64,000 bases of DNA from Actinoalloteichus fjordicus (lineage in GTDB: Bacteria; Actinomycetota; Actinomycetes; Mycobacteriales; Pseudonocardiaceae). The stretch is from assembly GCF_001941625.1 (NCBI RefSeq), contig NZ_CP016076.1, positions 3,286,001 through 3,350,000 of the forward strand, read 5' to 3'. The notes beneath the pieces are model-generated. The model had not been told where the DNA came from. It ran no database searches and saw only the letters and a list, made by a program, of their open reading frames with translations. Below are positions 24,684 through 32,810 of the stretch, one piece after another. The stretch's first letter is position 1. Each line of letters opens with the position of its first letter. Made by a program: the position numbers and the translations under genes.

Positions 24684-25709
24684 ATGTATGACCATGTCAC
24701 GGATGCCGTCAAACGGCCCGCGATGATCTCGGTGGACTCGGACCTGGTCTGCGTCCGATTCGAGACGATGAAGATGTACTCGGCATTGGGCGCGGTGCGT
24801 GCGCTGCTGGACTCGGGCCGGGTGCGACCCGGCGACACGCTGATCGACTCGTCCAGCGGCATCTACGCTTATGCGCTGGCCTTGGCGTGTCATCGCCACG
24901 GGATGCGGTGTCACATCGTCGGGTCGACGACGGTGGACCGGGTGTTGCAGGTCCAACTGGAGATCCTGGGAGCCACGGTGGAACTGGTCCGGCCGTCCAC
25001 CAGCCTGCGGCTGGATCAGAATCTCCGGGTTCGCCGCATCGCTGAGCTGTTACGGGAGAATCCGTCGTATCACTGGATGCGGCAGTATCACGACTCCATT
25101 CACTATTCGGGATATGCCGAGGTAGCGCGTCAAATCGGCGAGGAGCTGCCCGACGGGCCGTTGAGCATCGTCGGCGCGGTGGGCACCGGGGCGTCGACCG
25201 GGGCGATCGCCTCGTGGCTGCGGGCCTCGGGGCGCGACGTGCAGCTGGTGGGGGTGCAGCCTTTCGGCAGCGTGACCTTCGGCAGCGAGCATCTCGCCGA
25301 CGCGGAGATCCTCATCGCCGGAATCGGCAGTTCGATCGAGTTCCAGAATGTGCGACACGAGCTGTACGACCGCATTCACTGGCTGTCCTTCGACTATGCG
25401 ATGTCGGGGGCCGTCGGCCTGTTGCGGTCCAACGCGGTGTTCGCCGGGCTCTCGGCGGGAGCGGCCTACCTGGCCGCGCGATGGGAGCACCGGCTCGACG
25501 GTGTTCGTAGACAGGTCTTCATTGCGGCGGACACCGGCCACCGCTATGTGGAGACGGCGTTCAGCAGACATGCCGAGGCGCACGAGGTGGACAAGCTGGA
25601 GCCCCTGGAGGTCGAGTCCGTGCGGGAGCTGGCCCGGCCCTGGTCGGCGATGAACTGGGCGGGCAGGCCTGCCCCGCAGCCCGCCGGGGCCGGGCGGGGT
25701 GTCCGGTGA
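24684..25709 (+). CDS. PLP-dependent enzyme, cysteine synthase/SbnA-like fold
   Basis: A 341-residue fold-type II PLP enzyme. The Schiff-base Lys is probably Lys30 in FETMKMYSALGAV, where the usual SVKDR motif is altered. The cofactor loop is SSSGIYAYALA (56-66) instead of the usual SGNTG, lacking the Asn that normally contacts PLP O3'. The glycine-rich phosphate loop is VGAVGTGASTGAIASWL. Overall resemblance to SbnA-type 2,3-diaminopropionate-pathway enzymes is visible, but chemistry may differ. The ATG at 24684 gives the family-like start MYDHVTDAVKRPAMI; no strong RBS. The stop sits at the head of the DUF364 gene, suggesting one operon. Confidence 0.82.
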   Translation: MYDHVTDAVKRPAMISVDSDLVCVRFETMKMYSALGAVRALLDSGRVRPGDTLIDSSSGIYAYALALACHRHGMRCHIVGSTTVDRVLQVQLEILGATVELVRPSTSLRLDQNLRVRRIAELLRENPSYHWMRQYHDSIHYSGYAEVARQIGEELPDGPLSIVGAVGTGASTGAIASWLRASGRDVQLVGVQPFGSVTFGSEHLADAEILIAGIGSSIEFQNVRHELYDRIHWLSFDYAMSGAVGLLRSNAVFAGLSAGAAYLAARWEHRLDGVRRQVFIAADTGHRYVETAFSRHAEAHEVDKLEPLEVESVRELARPWSAMNWAGRPAPQPAGAGRGVR

Positions 25710-25768
25710 CGGGCCGGACCCCTTCCCGGGGCGGACGTTCCCGGGGCGGACATGAGGAAGGTACGGCG

Positions 25769-26614
25769 GTGGCGTCGAACAGGCGGTCGGCAGAGAGCGG
25801 AACCATGGCGGCGGGAGCGACGACGCTGGCGGAGCTGGCCGAGTCGGTGCTGGCAGGTGAGCTGGGCCCGCCACCGTCGGAGTTGACGGCCACCAGCGCG
25901 TTCTGGCTTCGGCACACGACGCGGCTGGCAGGCTCGGCGGCGACGTATCTCAATCACTACGTGCTGCTGCGGGTCGGCGGCGCCTTCGGGGCCAGCTCCT
26001 TCGAGACGGGAGAGGTGGCCGCCGACTTCTGCGAGGGCGTGGCGGGCCGGGTGCTGGCGGAGTTGATCGCCGACGAGCGGCCTGCGGTCCGGGTGGCGGC
26101 GTTGGACGCCTACCTGGGCGAGGTGCGGCCGCATCGGACGGCGGCCGCCGCCCAGGCCACCACACTGCCCGCCGGGACGCCGGAGCAGCGGGCGGCGGCG
26201 CGAGACGCGGCCGTGGCAGGACTGCTCGACATCGAGCCGGGGGCACGGGTGGCCCTGATCGGCGTGGTGAACCCGCTGGTCGCCGCGATCCGGGAGCGGG
26301 GCGGGGTGCCGCTGCCCTGCGATTTCAACCTGCGGGCCACCGCATGGGGCGATCCGGTCGCCGAGTCGATGGCGACCGTGCTCGCCGAGGCGGACGCGGT
26401 GGTGGCCACGGGGATGACGTTGAGCAACGGCACCTTCGACCCGCTGCTGTCGACCTGCCGGGAGCGCGGACTGCCGCTGGTCGTGTACGCACAGACCGGC
26501 AGCGCGGTGGTCCGGGAGTTCCTCGGCGCCGGGGTCACGGCCTTGTCGGCGGAGCCGTTCCCGTTCTCGCAGTTCAGTGCGGAGACCACGACGGTGTACC
26601 GCTATCGGGCGTGA
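25769..26614 (+). CDS. DUF4213/DUF364 domain protein (putative heavy-metal chelation family)
   Basis: About 281 residues. An N-terminal enolase-N-like DUF4213 part includes NHYVLLRVGGAFGASSFE. The C-terminal Rossmann-like DUF364 part has VALIGVVNPLVAAIRERGG, ADAVVATGMTLSNGTFDPLL and LVVYAQTGSAVVREFLGAGV. Pfam describes DUF364 as putative heavy-metal chelation; function is not established. GTG 25769 has GGAAGG seven bases upstream. An alternative GTG at 25706 overlaps the preceding stop, but the stretch between contains a 15-base tandem duplication (TTCCCGGGGCGGACG) and looks non-coding. Third gene behind the metal box. Confidence 0.82.
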   Translation: MASNRRSAESGTMAAGATTLAELAESVLAGELGPPPSELTATSAFWLRHTTRLAGSAATYLNHYVLLRVGGAFGASSFETGEVAADFCEGVAGRVLAELIADERPAVRVAALDAYLGEVRPHRTAAAAQATTLPAGTPEQRAAARDAAVAGLLDIEPGARVALIGVVNPLVAAIRERGGVPLPCDFNLRATAWGDPVAESMATVLAEADAVVATGMTLSNGTFDPLLSTCRERGLPLVVYAQTGSAVVREFLGAGVTALSAEPFPFSQFSAETTTVYRYRA

Positions 26615-27686
26615 GTAGCGTCCGGCTACGGCCTTCCCGGCACGAATCATCGCCGTCAGCGTGGTGCCGGGGCGATCTACGTGAGTCATCGAGCTCGAAT
26701 CGGCGGCTCGAACACCGGCTGGCGGGTGCGCTGTCGACGGCTGCTGCCTTGGGGACGAGCGGAGGCATGAGGCCGTGCCGAGCCGGTCGGGGCGGGCTCG
26801 GCACGGAGTGGGGCCGATGCGGAGGGTCGCCTCACGGCGAGTTTCCGAACGCGGCTCCGGCCGGACCGGTATTCCGCGACGGCGTGGTATTGAGCCCGGG
26901 GGACACAACCGCACCGACCACTCCCTTCAACCAGCCGGGAGGCGGGGATATTCCGCTGGCACGGCACTCTGCTCGCCAGGCGGAGGAGCAGGCCTCCGGG
27001 CGGCTGGGAGCGTGCCGCCGCGCCGGAGTCGGGCCGGGCGGCTGCCGGCATCCCGACGCCGTCGAGCATCGGCCCGCCTGCCCGCCTGCCCGCCTGCCCG
27101 CCGCCTGGCGAGGCTGACAGGCCTGACGTTCGCGTCGAAAACTCGGTCCGTGGAGGATCATGTCCCGATCCGGGCCGTCCCGGACGCTGGGGCTCCTGGC
27201 GGTCCCGAGTCGTTATGACGGACGTTATCCTTAACGGCCGTCGCGGGTGAGCGAGTACAGGTACGGAACCCGCCGCCGTCGGCCGGTCGAGTCCGCAGCT
27301 GTGATGTCGGATTCCCGCCGGCTGGGGCGGGCGTGGTCCGGGCATGCTGGCCGGGTGCGGGTGGACGTCGAGCGGGTGTGCGAGGGCAGTGCACGCCTGG
27401 TCCGCTCCGTCTCGCACCGCGACCGGCCACGAGCAGCGTCGACGGCGCGTCGGTCGTCCGGTCGCTCCCGATGGGCTCGCGGCCTCGGGAGCCGTCGTGC
27501 GGATCGCGGCGCAGGAGTGCGGGCTGCCCGCCGGCCTGCTCGGGCTGGTGCCTGCGGCAGGCGGTGTGAGTGCTGCGGTGGGTCGGGGAGCACCCGATCA
27601 AGGCCGTGCCGGGTGCGGAGCAGGTCTCTCCGGGTGCGACGGTGGTGACGGACTGATGATCACGTGAGTGACGAGAGAGGCAGACG
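26615..27686. other. 1.1-kb gap, no gene seen
   Basis: No frame yields a domain-like protein. An 8-base unit GCCCGCCT repeats almost four times at 27072-27102. A short lower-GC stretch near 27214-27236 (GTTATGACGGACGTTATCC) could be promoter sequence but no target is evident. No transporter gene accompanies the metal-box cluster here. Confidence 0.55.
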
Positions 27687-28205
27687 ATGGGGAAGGTCGG
27701 TGTCGCCGTGCGGCGGACGCATACGGTGATGGAGAGCCCGTTGGGACCGATGACATTGGTGGCGGCGGACGGCCTGTTGTGCGGCGTGTACATGGTCGAG
27801 CATCGTCACCGGCCCGCGCTGGAGACCTTCGGTCCGGCGGACGCCACGAGCTTCACCGAGTGCGTCGCGCAGCTGACCGAGTACTTCGAGGGGCGGCGCA
27901 CCGAGTTCGACCTGCCGACGGCCGCGCAGGGCACGCCGTTTCAACAGCAGGTCTGGTCGGCGTTGCGGGAGATTCCCTATGGGGAGACGGTGACCTACGG
28001 GTGGATCGCCGAGCGCCTGGGCAGGCCCACGGCATCGCGGGCGGTGGGCGCGGCCAACGGCCGCAATCCGATCTCGATCATCGTGCCGTGCCATCGGGTG
28101 ATCGGTGCGGGCGGCGCACTGACGGGGTACGGAGGCGGGCTGCATCGTAAGGAGCGTCTGCTGGAGCTGGAACGGGTGCATCGGGCGGTGCCCTCGGTGA
28201 ACTGA
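27687..28205 (+). CDS. ogt: Methylated-DNA--protein-cysteine S-methyltransferase
   Basis: A 172-residue suicide repair protein removing methyl from O6-methylguanine. The acceptor motif PCHRV is at 134-138 with Cys135. Upstream are the helix-turn-helix region TPFQQQVWSALREIPYGETVTYGWIAERLG, the asparagine hinge AANGRNPISIIV and the substrate loop GGALTGYGGGLHRKERLLELE. The ATG follows GAGAGAGG. It stands alone without an Ada regulatory domain. Confidence 0.95.
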   Translation: MGKVGVAVRRTHTVMESPLGPMTLVAADGLLCGVYMVEHRHRPALETFGPADATSFTECVAQLTEYFEGRRTEFDLPTAAQGTPFQQQVWSALREIPYGETVTYGWIAERLGRPTASRAVGAANGRNPISIIVPCHRVIGAGGALTGYGGGLHRKERLLELERVHRAVPSVN

Positions 28206-28732
28206 CGGCGGTGCAGGCCGGGGCCGGCCGCTCGGCAGGTTTCGTCAATCGGCGGTCCCGATGATCGCGGCGACGCCGGGTCGGCGGTCGGGCTGAGGTG
28301 CGCGGGCGACGGGGGCGGTCCTGGTCGTGCCGTGCGAGCCGGCCCGTGGCAGGGCGTTCCGTTGCGACGCGGTGCCCAGCCTGCGTTCGACCCGCCCCGG
28401 ACGGACTCCGCCGCCGTGCCTGCCCGTACCGGTGGCCGGTGTGTGCGGCGAGCCGATCCCGCGCCGCCGCCGCGTCGACGAGACGAGGCTGATCCCGCGC
28501 GGCGCACGACGATCCGAGCCGGAGTCGGGATGCGATGCACGATCCCGTCGACCCGGGTGCCGTCGGCTGCCCAGACCGCCGCTCGGCGGCGGCCGTCTGG
28601 GCACCCGCCCCGGTGGCGGCCCGGACGCGGCGGCGTGGTGCGGCCCCGCCCGTGTGGTCCGTGTGATGACCTGTCGGTCGAAAAGTCCTGCGCATCGGCG
28701 TGCTGTGGTCATCATTCACGATGAGAGGAGCC
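28206..28732. other. Gap of about 530 bases without a gene
   Basis: Only GC-artefact frames on both strands. The last 60 bases include a modest AT rise and probably hold the promoter of the serine-hydrolase gene. Confidence 0.5.
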
Positions 28733-29758
28733 ATGGTGGCAGCGAAGGTGAACCGGCGTGCTGTGCTGGGATTGGGACTGGGCACGATGGCGGTCGCGGG
28801 GGCGGCCCTGGCGACGTCGGGGACGGCCGTCGCACAGCAGGCCAGGCCTCGGCAGGCAGATGTGACGACGGCCTCGGCGGCGTGCGACGTGATCGCGGAG
28901 GTCTATCGCGCCGAGACCGCCGCGGCGGGCGGGACCTGGAGTTCGCTGGTCTCGGTCGTCGACGCGGCGGGGACGGCGGTGCCCTCCGTGCAGGAGTCGA
29001 TCGACGAGGTCGTGGAGGCCTACAGCGTCAACAAGATCGCCGTGGCCGTGGCGGTGCTGGACAAGATCGACCGAGGCCTGATCACCTTGGATCAGCAGGT
29101 GGAGGTCTCGGCGGAGATCATCGCCAACGACGGTGACGGCGTCTTCTACCTCGACCGGGCCTACCCGAGCCAGGTGACCGTGGGGCATGTCCTCGCGTTG
29201 CTGCTGACGGTCTCGGACAACACGGCGGTCCGCCTGAGCGGACTGGTGTGTCCGGCGGCCGAGCTGAACGAGATCCTCGTCGCCAAGGGCTACCCGCAGA
29301 CGCAGGTCTCGCCGGTCGCCAATCCGAATCGCTTCTTCCTGGGCAGAACGACTCCGCGTGAGACCCACGACATGCTGAACGCCTTGGTCGCAGGCACACT
29401 GCTGTCGGCCGAATCCACCGAGTTCCTGCTGAACTGCCTGCGCGCCCCGGTGGCGTTCACCGACGGCATCCGCCGCGAGATGTCGTCCGACGAGCGACTG
29501 CGGGTGGCGACGAAGGCAGGCTGGTTCAACGACGGTCGCAACGAGGCCGGAGTGATCTTCGACCTCGACGGCGCCCCGGTGTTGACCTTCGCGCTGTTCG
29601 CGCGCGGGGTGCGTGACGAGGGCAACTTCGGTGCCACCCACCCGGCGGTGCAGGCTCGTTCGGTGATGGGCCGGGTGTTCCTGGACTCGGTCACCCCGTT
29701 GACCAGCCCGCTCGAGAATCGGGAGATCCCGGACTACCGGCCGCGCAACGGCGGCTGA
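28733..29758 (+). CDS. Tat-exported serine hydrolase of the class A beta-lactamase fold
   Basis: A 341-residue protein. The N terminus VNRRAVLGLGLGTMAVAG is a twin-arginine signal peptide ending near AVAQQA. Motifs of the penicilloyl-serine transferase fold follow: SVNK at 98-101, SDN at 161-163 and KAG at 261-263 in the place of KTG. Class A enzymes also need a Glu in the omega loop; a clear ExxLN match is not evident, so beta-lactamase activity is uncertain and a D,D-peptidase-like or esterase role is possible. The RBS AGAGGAG fits GTG 28736 or ATG 28733. Confidence 0.85.
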   Translation: MVAAKVNRRAVLGLGLGTMAVAGAALATSGTAVAQQARPRQADVTTASAACDVIAEVYRAETAAAGGTWSSLVSVVDAAGTAVPSVQESIDEVVEAYSVNKIAVAVAVLDKIDRGLITLDQQVEVSAEIIANDGDGVFYLDRAYPSQVTVGHVLALLLTVSDNTAVRLSGLVCPAAELNEILVAKGYPQTQVSPVANPNRFFLGRTTPRETHDMLNALVAGTLLSAESTEFLLNCLRAPVAFTDGIRREMSSDERLRVATKAGWFNDGRNEAGVIFDLDGAPVLTFALFARGVRDEGNFGATHPAVQARSVMGRVFLDSVTPLTSPLENREIPDYRPRNGG

Positions 29759-29810
29759 GCCACCCGACCGCAGCAGAGCACCCGAGGTGTCCGAGGCCGG
29801 GGGAGCGGAC

Positions 29811-30443
29811 TCAGCGACGCTCCGCCTGCCCGGCGGGAACCTCGGTCGAGCGGCCCAGATAGGTGCCGCGCGCCGCACCGGGCACGGTGATCTCCTCGAA
29901 GCCCAACCGGTCGTAGAACGCACGGGCCGCCACGTTCTCCGGGACCATGCCCAGGTGCACCCGTGGCACCCCCCGCGCGTTCAACGCGGCGAGCAGCGTC
30001 CACATCAGGGCCCGGCCGTACCCGGAGCGCTGCACCTGCGGCAGCAGGTCGATGTGCAGGTGCGCCGGATGATCGGCGAGCACGGGGTGAACCATCCGTC
30101 CCGGGGCGTGCAGCAGCGTCCGCATCTCCTCGTCGGGCGTGTGCGGGAGGTCGCCGGGCGGCGGATGCCGGTCGGCGACCATCGGCAGCCACACCTCGGC
30201 GAACTCCGCGGCGAAGGACACCGTGTCGGCCGCCCCGATCACATAGCCGACCGCCCGCTCGCCGTCGTCGAGGACGAACGCCAACTCCGGTTGTAAATGC
30301 AGGTAGGGACCGGCGAAGATGTCGGCCATCAGGTCGGGATGGACCTCGGCGGCGTCCGCGCGCGGAAACACGGTGCGGCGACAGACGTCGTAGACGGCGT
30401 CGCGATCGGCTGGTCGGTAGGGGCGGATCACCGGCTGAGGCAT
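29811..30443 (-). CDS. GNAT family N-acetyltransferase
   Basis: A 210-residue acetyltransferase. The N-terminal VIRPYRPADRDAVYDVC is a typical GNAT beta1/alpha1, the acetyl-CoA loop is VQRSGYGRALMWTLLA (Q/RxxGxG/A form) and the C-terminal AARAFYDRLGFEEI motif B ends the fold. The inserted central region with HPAHLHIDLLP resembles the bacterial relatives of the O-GlcNAcase acetyltransferase-like domain. The ATG at 30443 is flanked by a short promoter region. Confidence 0.88.
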   Translation of the reverse strand: MPQPVIRPYRPADRDAVYDVCRRTVFPRADAAEVHPDLMADIFAGPYLHLQPELAFVLDDGERAVGYVIGAADTVSFAAEFAEVWLPMVADRHPPPGDLPHTPDEEMRTLLHAPGRMVHPVLADHPAHLHIDLLPQVQRSGYGRALMWTLLAALNARGVPRVHLGMVPENVAARAFYDRLGFEEITVPGAARGTYLGRSTEVPAGQAERR

Positions 30444-30825
30444 GGTGACGGCGGGCTCCTCTCACGGCGGTCGACGCGCCGAGCCCCGACCTGCCTGCGT
30501 GGCAGCCTCGAGGGGAATCGGCCTTCGACGTCGTCGCATCGACTCTACGATCATGATCGTGCCGTCGTCGAGCGCGCGACGGTCGTCGGAGGCCGTGCCT
30601 GCGGTGTTCGACCTCGCCGCACCGCCGGTCCGACGCACCGGCGTACAAGGAGTGACGTGGCGGACGAGGGCCCGGAGTCCGGCGAGCCGCGTCGCGGCGG
30701 GTGGTTCGAGCCGCCGCGACGCGCACCAGAACCGGAGAGTGGCGCGAGACGCCTCGTGGCGGCGGGCCGAACCCGACAGACCCGATGACGTGCTGGGGGC
30801 GGCGAGGTCCGGCAGTACGGCCGCC
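30444..30825. other. Gap of about 380 bases, nothing recognised
   Basis: No plausible reading frame and no repeat. It contains the GNAT promoter at its left end and the 3' flank of the next minus-strand gene. Confidence 0.5.
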
Positions 30826-31752
30826 TCACCGCCCGAAGGCGTGCAGCAGTCGCGCGTTGCGCAGGGCCAGCACGCCCCGCCAGGCCAGTTCCGAAGCCGG
30901 GCCGGGCGGCTGCCAGGACAGCGGCCAGCCCCCGTCGGGCTGCTGGGTCTGCTGGATCGCATCGAGGTGTGCTTCGACGGCATCCGCCGGGAACAGTCCC
31001 CGACGCGGGTGGTCCGGGCCGGGAGCGAAGTCCAGCGGTCCCAGCCCGTAGCCCGATCCGGGGTAGAGGTGGAACGACGTCCACGTGGCAGCCCGCGCGG
31101 CGATCTCGGCGGCCACCTCGCGGGCCCGATCCTGCTCGGCCGCGTGATCGAGGAAACAGAACACGGTCAGGGCGGTGTGGGCGTCGAGGGACTCGGCCGT
31201 GCGCAGCGTCTCGATGTGGCGGGCACAGAACTGTTCGGCCGCCGTCGTCCAGTCCGACGTGATCTCCAGGGCACGCAGTCGGGACACGATGCTCGCCGTG
31301 GGATTGAGGCCGGCGGGGAACTCGCCGTCACCCCAGTGCTCGGCGCGCGGATACGCGGCGATCGTGGGCAGCACGATCGGCAGGCCGCCGTCGTCCTGCG
31401 CTCGGGCCGCCAGATACGCGGGCAGACCGGCGGCGAAGGCATGGGCGTGGTCGCGGACCGAGTCGTGCTGTCCCGACGGGGACTGCAGCACCTGTTCCAC
31501 GACCTCCAAGGCGAAGTCGACGGCCAACGGCTGTGAGTCCGGTGCCAGGACGTCGGCCTCCAACCCGTGGCCCAGCCCGCCGTCGGCGTTGCGGTGGCCT
31601 TCCAACGCGTGCAGCACGGCATGGGCGTGCTGTGGATCGGGCGCGGCGAACCAGGCCTGGGCGAGACGACGTTCCAGCAGGCGGGCGTGGCCGTCGAGGA
31701 AGTCGAGGGCGCGGCGCGTCGGGGCGCGGAACTCGGTGATCTGAGTGGGCAT
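30826..31752 (-). CDS. Prenyltransferase/terpenoid-cyclase-fold hypothetical protein
   Basis: About 308 residues forming an alpha/alpha toroid like squalene-cyclase or prenyltransferase beta subunits. Repeats with HRNADGGLGHGLEAD near the N terminus and QQPDGGWPLSW near the C terminus are QW-like motifs. No DXDD or zinc-binding triad is obvious, so catalysis is doubtful. ATG 31752 starts MPTQITEF; an upstream in-frame ATG at 31803 overlaps the AraC stop (ATGA) and could give translational coupling. Function unknown. Confidence 0.75.
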   Translation of the reverse strand: MPTQITEFRAPTRRALDFLDGHARLLERRLAQAWFAAPDPQHAHAVLHALEGHRNADGGLGHGLEADVLAPDSQPLAVDFALEVVEQVLQSPSGQHDSVRDHAHAFAAGLPAYLAARAQDDGGLPIVLPTIAAYPRAEHWGDGEFPAGLNPTASIVSRLRALEITSDWTTAAEQFCARHIETLRTAESLDAHTALTVFCFLDHAAEQDRAREVAAEIAARAATWTSFHLYPGSGYGLGPLDFAPGPDHPRRGLFPADAVEAHLDAIQQTQQPDGGWPLSWQPPGPASELAWRGVLALRNARLLHAFGR

Positions 31753-31799
31753 TCCGGGATTCTGCCGCCCGGACACCGGCGGCGTCGTGAACAGAACGG

Positions 31800-32480
31800 T
31801 CATCTCCGACGCAGGAACACCGCCGGGGTGCGGCCGGTGAGCTCCCGGGTGTCGCGGGACAGGTGCGACTGGTCGGCATAACCGGCCCTGCTCGCGACCT
31901 CGGCCAGCGGCGTCCCGTGCTCGGCCGCCGCGATCGCGCGACGCAGCCTGCTGATCCGCAGGTAGGTGGCGGGACCGTAGCCGACGGCGGCGCGGAACCG
32001 GCGACGGAGCTGTCGCTCGCTCAGCGCCACGTCGGCGATCACGGCGGACACCCGCGTCGCGCCCGCGTCGATCCTGGCGAGCACTTCGGTCAGCTCCGGA
32101 TCGGGCCTGGCCAGCGGACGGCCCGCGATCACCTCGGCCAGGGCAGCCGGATCGGCCCGCAGTCGGTCGGCGAGGCGTGCCCCCGTCGGGCCCCACAACT
32201 CGCTCAGCTCGACGCGGGAGTCCCGCAGTGCGTCGGCAGGCACGCCCAACGCCCGCGCGGCCTGACCTGGCTGGAACCGCAGACCGGTGATCACCGTGTC
32301 CGGCGGCACCGTGGACTGCCAGGCGCGGGTGTCCGGGCCCGCGACGAAGACCCGCTCGGCGGCCACGATCACATCCAGGCATCCGTCGGGGATGATCAGC
32401 CGGGTCGTGGACTCCCGCGCGCGCCACAGGCAGCGGACCAGGCCGCGCAGCGGCTCCGACGGTCGTCGTTCCCGATACAC
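31800..32480 (-). CDS. AraC family transcriptional regulator
   Basis: About 226 residues. The N-terminal half (YRERRPSEPLRGLVRCLW, then LIIPDGCLDVIV) matches the DUF6597-type sensor of AraC proteins. The C terminus has two helix-turn-helices, VALSERQLRRRFRAAVGYGP and PLAEVASRAGYADQSHLSRD, ending RELTGRTPAVFLRRR. The GTG at 32480 gives the typical VYRERR start; an ATG at 32513 is possible. It precedes and overlaps or nearly overlaps the terpenoid-cyclase-fold gene. Confidence 0.88.
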   Translation of the reverse strand: MYRERRPSEPLRGLVRCLWRARESTTRLIIPDGCLDVIVAAERVFVAGPDTRAWQSTVPPDTVITGLRFQPGQAARALGVPADALRDSRVELSELWGPTGARLADRLRADPAALAEVIAGRPLARPDPELTEVLARIDAGATRVSAVIADVALSERQLRRRFRAAVGYGPATYLRISRLRRAIAAAEHGTPLAEVASRAGYADQSHLSRDTRELTGRTPAVFLRRR

Positions 32481-32810
32481 GGCCGCCGATCCTGCCCGAG
32501 AGCACCGACACATCGCGGTGCCCGGACTGATCCGATGCAGACAGCCCCGTGGCAGCAGGCTTCGGCCGACTCCGGTGGAGTGCGCGCGGACCGACGATCG
32601 GACGCGGGAGCGGCCACCGCACCGGGGGAGAGAGCCAGCGCTGCCTGTCGGGTCTGGCGGCGACGGGCGCGGCAGGCGGGTGTGGTGGTCTGCTGGTGTG
32701 GCCGGGCCGTCGCCCGCGGGAGACGTGTCGGTCGGCGCACCGAGATCATCGGCCGATCTCGTCGAGCGTGGCCCCAGCGTGGTGCCTGCTCGACGTTGTT
32801 GACTGACGGG

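Noticed and set aside
27072-27102. GCCCGCCT short tandem repeat as a CRISPR or mobile signature
   Set aside because: Eight-base simple repeat without spacers; ordinary slippage in GC-rich DNA.
28733-29758. Calling the serine hydrolase a beta-lactamase resistance gene
   Set aside because: KTG is replaced by KAG and no clear omega-loop Glu motif is visible; activity cannot be asserted.
32287-32802. Plus-strand frame opposite the AraC gene
   Set aside because: Antisense shadow; AraC helix-turn-helices on the other strand are clear.
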